A stretch of 64,000 nt of DNA, from assembly GCA_007922195.1 (NCBI GenBank), contig ML681971.1, forward strand, positions 18,984,238 to 19,048,237, given 5' to 3'. The position numbers and the translations under genes were made by a program. The number at the start of each line of letters is the position of its first letter. Positions within the stretch are counted from its first letter, which is position 1. Under the pieces are notes generated by a model, which saw only the letters and a list, made by a program, of their open reading frames with translations, ran no database searches and had not been told where the DNA came from. Of the stretch, positions 56,521-64,000 are shown piece after piece. This DNA comes from Podocnemis expansa. Lineage: Eukaryota > Chordata > Testudines > Podocnemididae.

Positions 56521-56558
56521 TGGCAGATGATAATAATGGGAATAATAGTTCTTTAGAG

Positions 56559-56792
56559 CACAGGTCTCAAATACGCAGCACGTGGGCTGCATGCAGCCCC
56601 TGAAGCTATTTCCTGTGGGCCTCAACAACACTATTGTTACTGATATTTGCAATATTGTTATATTGTTGTACCAATATTTTTGTATGAAAAGATTTCATTG
56701 TTTCAGCCCTCAAGCTAACATATTAGTTCTCATGGGGCCCTCTACTACTCCTCATGTGGCCCTTGTGGTGATCTGAGTTTGAGACCCCCTGC
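56559..56792. mobile_element. hAT-type MITE, 234 bp
   Basis: CACAGGTCTCAAATACGC and GAGTTTGAGACCCCCTG are inverted ends. CTTTAGAG and CTTTAGAC flank it (7 of 8). The CAGGGGTCTCAAAC terminus is of a known hAT type. Nothing coding. Confidence 0.85.
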
Positions 56793-57429
56793 TTTAGACC
56801 ATCAATAGCTCTGACACATGCAGGTTTATATCCCTTCCAAAAGTGTTGCATAATTTAAAATGTTTATTATTATTATCTGTACAGTCTTGTGAGTCATGTA
56901 AATATCTAATCCTTTATGGCTAATCTTTTTCATTCAATTTCTGATGGTTTAGGGAAAAAAGGCATGAAATGCTGAAATATTTGTCTTTACTTTTGATGGT
57001 TGTTTTTCTCTGTTCTGTTTGAAACTTTAGTGATAGAAGTAAAGTATCTGTCTTTGAATAGGCTAGCTTTTTCCTCCCTACTTATTTTTCTGTTCTCTTC
57101 TCAAAAGGATCTTTGAGATCCCAGAGGTGTCAGGATGAGATAAACAGGGCTTAGTAAACATTAAAGCAATATACTTCTATTATTTGGTTGAAGGACACAT
57201 TTTAACTCTCTCATCTTGCTTTCTATTTAATGTAGGGTTGATAGTGGGACCACTGGAGGTACTAGCACCAAAACACATTGCGTGATGGTGCTGTTAACTG
57301 GAAACTATGCCAACACTAGTGTGTAGTCAATATATTTTTCCACTGATCAACTGAAATGTGAAATCAAAAACACAGAAAGTCATTTGTGGTATACACTTTT
57401 CCCCTCCCTTGAGTTTCTTTGGTCTCTTT

Positions 57430-57540
57430 GGAGTGTAAGTTCTTCTGGACAAAGACTTTCTACTTTCTGTTTGTACAGTGCCTGGAACAATAGAGCCCTG
57501 TTTCTGGTTGTTCCCTAGATACTGCTATAATAAACAGGAG
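57430..57540 (+). repeat. old dispersed repeat tail (copy 2)
   Basis: GTACAGTGCCTGGAACAATA, GAGCCCTGTTTCTGGTTGTT and ACTGCTATAATAAACA parallel the block at 30265-30400. 57540-58040 after it has no feature. Confidence 0.48.
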
Positions 57541-58041
57541 TAATACTAATACATTTTACATTATAATTTATTGTATTATCATAGCACATAAGAGGCCAGC
57601 TCATGGGCCAGGAGAATATTGTGTCACATGCCATACAAACAGAGAGCAGAACTAAGGATCTTCCATTTTGTATTTGCTGTAGTGCAAATGAGTACACAAG
57701 GTGCAGGGATAGTTTTTCTGTTCTGTGCCAGAGCTGTCAGAATCCTGATGTCCTAGCCAACAAAAAAAGTTAGAAAATGCTTAATTTATTCAATTTCTAA
57801 AACCCCAAAACCTCCTTACTCTCCAGAATGTTTTTCAGGGACAATCTGAAAAATTCCAGTGATATAAAAAAAGTGGACTGTCTTCTGAGAAAAGTAATAC
57901 ATTTTTTCAATAAACTCCAATAGGTGGAAATGAAAGACATTTTTTTCTGGTCCTTGAGAGGGATTGTTCTTTATAATCAGGGACATATTACAATTTACAA
58001 AGAACCCTTGAGTGAGTGGGGGGAGAAAAACGTGTTCCTTA

Positions 58042-58494
58042 GGTAACGTCGACACTACACAGCACTGGTGGCAACGTGTAGGATATGTATTGGTACATGT
58101 CAAAGTGGAAAGCAATCTGCATCCACACTGTAGCTACATATGTCAGTGAGGGGTTCTGGCAGGGAGAAGAAACAGAGAAAGACTTGGTAGCAGATTACTG
58201 TTAGAGATTTTCCTCACTTCAGGGAACTGCTAGAGTCTTTCCCAGCTGGTGGAGGATTTCTCTCAGATGGAGAAAGGCTTTTGTGGTAGGGAGCCAGTAG
58301 GATCATACTCTACTAAAAATAGTGCCTCTAACATCTACACCACTGCTTGGAGAGTAGAGTATATATGCACAGTGTTCAGGAGTGACCTTACTCCATTCAT
58401 CTAAGCAGTGTCCCACCATCTACACTGAGATTTATACCTTTGCTGGAAGGACATATAGTGTACACACGAGAGGAGCATGCAGTGTAGATGTATG
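58042..58494. mobile_element. Harbinger-like non-autonomous element
   Basis: GGTAACGTCGACACTACAC at left and CAGTGTAGATGTATG at right resemble inverted ends. The interior (GCAACGTGTAGGATATGTAT, CAGTGAGGGGTTCTGGCAGG, AAAAATAGTGCCTCTAA) looks like a known high-copy reptile element. No reading frame and no clear duplication. Confidence 0.5.
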
Positions 58495-58530
58495 TTGAGG
58501 GTGAAGATGAAACCAAACTATGAATCACTA

Positions 58531-58680
58531 AGTTCCAAAGGGGCAGCTGTGTTAGTCTAGTTCAGTAAAATAAATGAGGGGTCCTGTGGCACTTTAAGAC
58601 TAACAAGTTTATTTATTGCATGAGCTCTTTCCCATGAAAGCTCATGCAATAAATAAATTTGTTCATCTTTAAGTGCCACA
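58531..58680. repeat. hairpin repeat, double-armed copy
   Basis: Left arm AGTTCCAAAGGGGCAGCTGT...CTTTAAGACTAACAAGTTTA and right arm AAATAAATTTGTTCATCTTT...AAGTGCCACA meet in TTGCATGAGCTCTTTC / GAAAGCTCATGCAA. The best example here that the family exists as an inverted pair; the right arm stops before its end. Confidence 0.85.
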
Positions 58681-60465
58681 TGAATAGCTAGTGTATTAGC
58701 AAAAGATGTTAGTTATAAGTCAGAAAGGATGCGAGAACCCACCCCTTCCCAAAGTGCTAGGGTTGTACTTTGAATCATTCAGTTAAAGATGGATGCAGGA
58801 AAATGAGCTGTGAAAGAGGAGAGTTGTGCACACTGGAACAAGGTGACACTCTTAGTTTAAAGGGTTTTGTTCCTAACCTGTAACATGGCCCAGATGCTAC
58901 ATGGAATCTCCTGAGGTTCATGAATAAGCCAAACAAGGTCTCCAGAGGTTCTGACTTAGTTTACAGTCTCCCTGCTGTACAATGTGTGCTCAGAGTCTGC
59001 TTAATGAACAAAATCCTTAAGGATGCTGCTGAACCCACACACCTGTCTGTAGTAAGCTATGTTGGTGTAATTTGGCCAGCAGTGGGCTTGATATTTATCT
59101 CTAAAACCTTTGGTGTCTGTAAAAATGTTTCCTGTGACTTCTGTGAGCATTGGATCATGCTTTAAAACTCCTAGGTGTAAGCCATATAAGAGTCTTATGT
59201 GGATGAGCCACTCGAGAGGGCAAAGATCCATATATTGTGCTGAGTTATGTTAACATAATAGGGCCTATATTGTCCTTGTGCTATAGCAGTTGATTAATGG
59301 TATAGCGCTGATGGATGCAATGCCAGGTTGATGTTTCTGTACTGTTTTATTGGGAACTAAGGCTTTAGGTAACAAAAATATAACCATTTTAATGTAAGAA
59401 AGTTAATGTGAGAGTTATGCTGTTATAAGGAAAGAACAAATTAGTTCTATCCACTTCCATTAAAACCAAGTACAACTTCAGTTATTTTGTCCTACTGTTT
59501 AAAAGCTTTGTGAATCATCACATTCAAACAATGTGGCAAAATATTTTGCAATAAATCTTCAGCATGGCAGTTACGTTTTCTAACCCTAAACTTTTAAAAA
59601 GCATTACAAGATTTACCACAGCGACAGGAAGATTGATTCTTGGTTGGTGAATCTGCCAGATTTCTTGAGTTAAAGCGCTGATGATCAGTGGCATATTTAG
59701 GTTTGATTTATATCAGGTTTTCTTTATTTTTTTCCCTTATGGGTTCCTTTTACAATAATGTGAGCTAATTTTATTGAGTAATATTTTGCTGAAAGTCTGC
59801 TGTTCTCCTTTGATGTTTCAAATCACGCAAAGTTAAATTTTGTTCTCTGGTCCATGCTTGGTCGGAGTAACTTCAGTGAGTTTCATTTAAATATAGAGAT
59901 GGGAAGGAAACTGTCTTCTAATCCCGTGAACATTTTCAAGATTTCAAAAAATGTTCTCTGTTCCCTTTAAGGGCAATAAATGTCAAACCCCACCAGTTTT
60001 TGCAAGCTAAAAAACTACTGAACATGTTTGCTTTGCACTAGCCAAAATTTTTAATTTTAAGAATTATGAAATTTTGTTTCTAGTTTGATCACTTAATTTT
60101 TTTAAGCTGAGGTAAAAAACCTTTAATTTTGAAGAGAAGGGTCATTATGAACCAGAAAATCAGAATTTTAAAATTAAAAAATGTCAAAACAGAATATGAT
60201 AACAATTTTGAAGCTCCCCATTTTTTCTGATGTTCAGAAGCTTGTCAAAACCAATCCTTTGACAATTTTTTTAAAATGAATCAGCATTTTTTGTGTGGGT
60301 GGGCGGGCGGGTTGTTGCAAAATGCTTAAAGAACTCTAGTTAGTTGTGGTCTAAGTGCATTCACCTGCATTTAGATTTAGGCTAGCCTAACCTTTTCCAC
60401 TTTGGATTCCTGACTCTGTAAATTTAACTGAGGACCAGCAACCTCCTTGTGAGCTATGTGACTAA
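58681..60465. other. 1.8 kb without recognised genes
   Basis: AT-rich; short frames (58920-59165) have no motifs. Confidence 0.45.
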
Positions 60466-60876
60466 GGCTCTATCTACATCAGCAATTTTAGTTCAGACTT
60501 GCTAGTCTGATCTAAAGAGGTCCGAGGTTAGTCCGAACTAACCTTGGGCTAGTTTGACCTAACTCAGACTTTTTAGTTCAAACTAGCTGCACGTTCGAGT
60601 TTCAACTAATGTTTTACTTTGAACTAGAATGTGTGGCTAGTTTGAACAAACCTTTAGTTCGTGTACTTCATGTGCTTAGTTCAAACTAAAGTTCAAACTA
60701 AGCGAGTGAGTCTGAATGAACTAACATTGGTATTTATTAGTTTGGACTAAACTTTGCCTAGTCTGAACTAAGAAATTTATTAGTTCGGACTAGGCAAAGC
60801 CTAGTGTGGCTGTGGGCCAAATTATTCCTGACTAAGTCTCCTTAGTTTGGACTAATTTGGCAATGTAGACATAGCC
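60466..60876. mobile_element. Harbinger MITE, TTAGTTCGGACTAA class
   Basis: GGCTCTATCTACATC and ATGTAGACATAGCC ends with a perfect TAA on both sides (60463-60465, 60877-60879), the classic TWA duplication. The 411 bp are packed with AGTTCAAACTA, AGTTCGGACTA and TAGTCTGAACTA palindromes. Confidence 0.9.
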
Positions 60877-60944
60877 TAAGTTTCTGAAGTCCCAAGTGAC
60901 TTTTAAAGATAGCGACATAGGAGTCAAATTCTCATTGAAAGTCA

Positions 60945-61041
60945 GTTTCTTTGGGAATAAGGCACATAGGCACGTTTGCCAAAGCAGGTAGACACCTAAT
61001 TGGATCTTTCAGTTCCGAAATCCCTTTAAAATCTGGCCTTA
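60945..61041 (-). repeat. old repeat, AGGCAC family
   Basis: AGGCACATAGGCACG, AGACACCTAATTGG and AAAATCTGGCCTTAAAT recall 14310-14515 and 43060-43400. Confidence 0.42.
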
Positions 61042-61190
61042 AATCACCCTCTGCCTCAGTTCACCATCCATAAAATGGGGATAATAGTACTTCCCCATCT
61101 CATAGGAGGAGGAGGATACATACATTAATGATGCAAATACCATGGTAATGGCAGGTCTTATAAATATGATAGAGGTGTTAAACAGTACAT
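61042..61190 (+). repeat. MIR-like SINE 3' part
   Basis: CTCTGCCTCAGTTCACCATC, CATAAAATGGGGATAATAGT and CTTCCCCATCTCATAGGAGG follow the MIR order CCTCAGTTTCCTCATCTGTAAAATGGG...CTCATAGGG. Confidence 0.72.
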
Positions 61191-61542
61191 GACTATTTGA
61201 TGGCCTATATGAAATATACTGGTGACCTAAGCCTTTATCCACTTAGCAGAAAATGTCATCAAACAACAGACATGAGTTATTTACTCTCAAATTTTTGAAA
61301 ATTAGGGGAGTGACTCCCATTGCTTGAATCAAGCCTGTAACTAACTTTCTCAGCTGATTTCATTATTGCAGTAATTCTCAGCTCTCTTAAACTAACCACT
61401 TTCTGATATGTTGTGTTTGAATCTATACAACTCATGTGACTTACTGGAGTAATCTGACCTGATGCAGTGAAATGTAATCACAGGATTTACCCTTCACTCT
61501 TGTACTGTAAATTTTTTTTCAATGTAAGCTTTCTCCATTCTG

Positions 61543-61670
61543 GCATCTGATGAAGTGGGACTTGGCCCACTAAAGGTCATGCAAAAACTAAATTTGTTAG
61601 TCTTTAAAGTGACACAAGACTCCTTTTTTATTTTGCTGAAGTAGACTAATGTGGCTACCCCTTTGGAACT
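61543..61670 (-). repeat. hairpin-repeat arm, near full length
   Basis: GCATCTGATGAAGTGGGACT, AAATTTGTTAGTCTTTAAAG and CTACCCCTTTGGAACT, same orientation as the 52326 copy. Confidence 0.83.
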
Positions 61671-63893
61671 TCTATATATAAGGTGTGTCAGTAAACAGAG
61701 CGTACTGAGAGCTCAGCAGACCCATTAATTCCTTCCATGAGCACAAAATTCATGGAAATAACTTTTAAACAGGTTGATTTTCTTGGCTTTCTTGCCTCTA
61801 TCAGATATAAAGAAACTTAAAAGGATAATTGATGTCTCATTGTTATCACTGCAGCAAGCGTCTTATATCACAAAAGTATTACATGACACTTCCTTATTAT
61901 AACTAGTTCCACTCATTAATTATACTAGGAGAACCTTCTCTTTTCTGTCTTTCTTCCAATCCTAGATAGCCAGCCTCTTAGTGCAGGCAAATAGCTCATC
62001 TCCTCCACCCAAAGTCATTGTCAGTCAGGCACTCCTTATGCATGAAAATGACAGTAATGATCACGTAATGCTGCTTAAACACTTCCCCCTCCCCTTTCTT
62101 TGGAGCAATCTCATTAAGATTAATTATCCAGATTCGTTATTGTCAAAAATTGATCCAGCAAATCAATGATGGTGGTTTTATGTTTCTGCATGTGTTAAGT
62201 GATAGCTATTCCTTTGCCTCGGACAATTGAGCATATTAATAATATTTATGAGGGGGATGTTTGCAGCTATTAGAATAATCTCACTCATATCGCTCTGCAC
62301 TGAGACAGATATAAAGTGGTGCAATCAATTATAAGCACAGAGAGAATTAAAATGATAGTGCATCTAGAGCAGTGCATTGATTCCTCATTCCGCAGTGGGA
62401 TGCTACACGAATGGGAAAAATGTAGGGCTAGAGGTTCTGTTGAGACACAGCTCTGAACATAGGGAGAGGTGAAAAACTTCAGCAAGAAGAAGCTCCCTGG
62501 AAGCATTGTAATATCCTTGAGTGAGTATGCTTCCCATGCTCCTCCTTTGCTCCAGGGAGCACCAACGTACTGGTACAGGCCTATGGCAAGGCCTGATGAA
62601 GAGAAGTATGTTTATGGCCCATTGATTTTACTAGAAGTTTAAGGTGTGAGTTTAAGTTCCATTGAAGGCATTTCTGACCAGGGATGGACATGATTAAGTG
62701 AATCAGGGCCTGTATATATATCTGTTCTCACACTGGCTGAGCTATTCTACCTACCTAATGAAGAGAACAGAACTGGAGCCAAAACTACATCCGTTCCCTG
62801 TTCCTCCTATTATCCACCTTCTTCTGCAGCATGGATTGGTCACATGGGCAAGCCACCCTGAGTACTTACTCATGGGATCTCAGATGGGCTAGTACTCAGA
62901 GTGGTTGGCTCATGCTTGCTGTGGTTATGCTACTATTTTTAGCATGATGGCTTAATGACCACTAGCAAGAGCATGTCTACACACATTGGGAATCACACCA
63001 CAAACTCCTGGTGGAGATGAAGCCTTAGGCAGCGCTTGATCTTGCAAGATTCAAGTGAAGTTAGCCTTGCAGCTGACAGCACATGAAGTGTCGGTTGATG
63101 TGTAAATGTACCCATTGTGCTTCATGGAATTACATTTCTAAACCTTCCTTGGCTGCTATTGCTTTAGTTGATCCTAATGAACACACTCCTATTCTAAAGG
63201 AATGTGTGTTTTTTCTTTAATTGTCATGTAACAAAGTAGCAACAGTTGCATTGCATAATATTAAATGTTATCTTATTATCATGGCATTATATTTAATTTA
63301 AAGCACTAAATGATTAAAAAAATCCCTCGTTGCAGCTATCTCATATGGATCAGAAGATCATTTTGCATTTAAGGTGAAATCTCCTGTTGTTCAGAAAGGT
63401 CACTACAAGACTGATGTATGGCTTAAACCTTTAAGGGTTGAGAGGCAGTGAAATGGTGCAAAGGGCTAATACTTTTCCTCTGCACAGAGGTGATTCTCAC
63501 CCTGATTTCTTTATGTGGCTTTGAGTTAATTAAATGACAGATAGATAGATTTATCTCTTATTAAATCTTTAGTGCTCTTTTAGCAACAAATTGATATATA
63601 ATTAACATAGGCAATCTTATTAAATGCATATTAGGGAGCTTATTTGAGACAATTGAAATCTTTAATTGAAGGTATTGCTAAGTGCTTCTCATTCTTACAA
63701 TAGTAATTGTGAGTTGAAATAGAAAATACTCACCAAAGGGCTCCCAGGTTGATGAGTGGCTTATAGAGCTGAGCCAATCATTCGTGGAGTCTTTTCACAA
63801 TTTTTTAGTGGTTATGACTTGTCCATGGCTATATTGAATGTTTCTTTGATGTATTCTCACTTGAAAATAGTGCTTGGTTCACAGATTGTTCAG
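61671..63893. other. 2.2 kb without recognised genes
   Basis: AT-rich, short chance frames only; no repeat assigned. Confidence 0.45.
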
Positions 63894-64000
63894 AGTTCCA
63901 AAGAGGCTGCCATGTTAGTCTAGTTCAGTAAAAACAAACAAGAAGTCCCGTGGCACTTATAGACTAACAAATTTATTTGTTGCATGAGCTTTCATGGGAG
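63894..64000 (+). repeat. hairpin-repeat arm, cut by the window edge
   Basis: AGTTCCAAAGAGGCTGCCAT, AACAAACAAGAAGTCCCGTG, GACTAACAAATTTATTTGTT and GCATGAGCTTTCATGGGAG in plus orientation, running off the end. Confidence 0.82.

Noticed and set aside
1..64000. CRISPR arrays, bacterial operons, rRNA or tRNA genes
   Set aside because: Regular repeats are dispersed transposons, not spacer arrays; no tRNA cloverleaf or rRNA motif was noticed; reading frames are transposon-derived and eukaryotic in style.

Overview
This window looks like transposon-rich, gene-poor vertebrate DNA, most probably from a turtle or another non-avian sauropsid. That inference rests on the repeat mix: CR1 LINEs ending in the ATTCTATGAT-type tail, MIR-like SINEs, a DIRS retrotransposon, a Ty3/gypsy element, PIF/Harbinger DNA transposons with TIRs of the GGCTATGTCTACAC type, and hAT MITEs. 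I found no convincing host exon, tRNA, rRNA or CRISPR. A run of 400 N at 32781-33180 is an assembly gap.

Region by region. 1-4.1 kb holds old repeat scraps and one possible LTR. 4.08-12.93 kb is a minus-strand DIRS element: inverted terminal repeats at both ends, an internal complementary region next to its 3' end, and a decayed gag with a LAP2alpha-like domain. No DIRS reverse transcriptase or tyrosine recombinase is recognisable. A young Ty3/gypsy element (5.36-9.88 kb, minus strand: gag, protease, RT/RNase H, integrase) sits inside it and has lost the outer 82 bp of its 3' LTR. 18.2-19.3 kb is a 5'-truncated CR1 with reverse transcriptase. 21.2-22.3 kb is a solo LTR, followed by a second LTR-like block. 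23.7-27.3 kb is a complete but decayed Harbinger transposon with two convergent genes: a DDE transposase on plus and a Myb/SANT-like protein on minus.

From 28 to 61 kb at least eight non-autonomous Harbinger relatives (350-1020 bp) are scattered. Several share the autonomous element's subterminal sequence. They fall into classes defined by the palindromic motif repeated in their arms (TTATTTCGAAATAA, TTGTTTCGAAACAA, TTAGTTCGGACTAA-like). Three carry a GC-rich core with the same nested palindromes, and the assembly gap abuts one such core. Also present are a second solo LTR (45.1-46.4 kb) whose internal ORF is related to that of the 21 kb LTR, four hAT MITEs with 8-bp target duplications (one perfect), a 5'-truncated CR1 at 35 kb, and about nine copies of a hairpin repeat (AGTTCCAAAGGGGTAGCC... 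arms).

The most notable content is the autonomous Harbinger with its non-autonomous satellites in one window, the palindromic-motif turnover among them, the DIRS/gypsy nest, and the LTR family with a conserved internal reading frame. All protein-coding content seen is transposon-derived and mostly broken.
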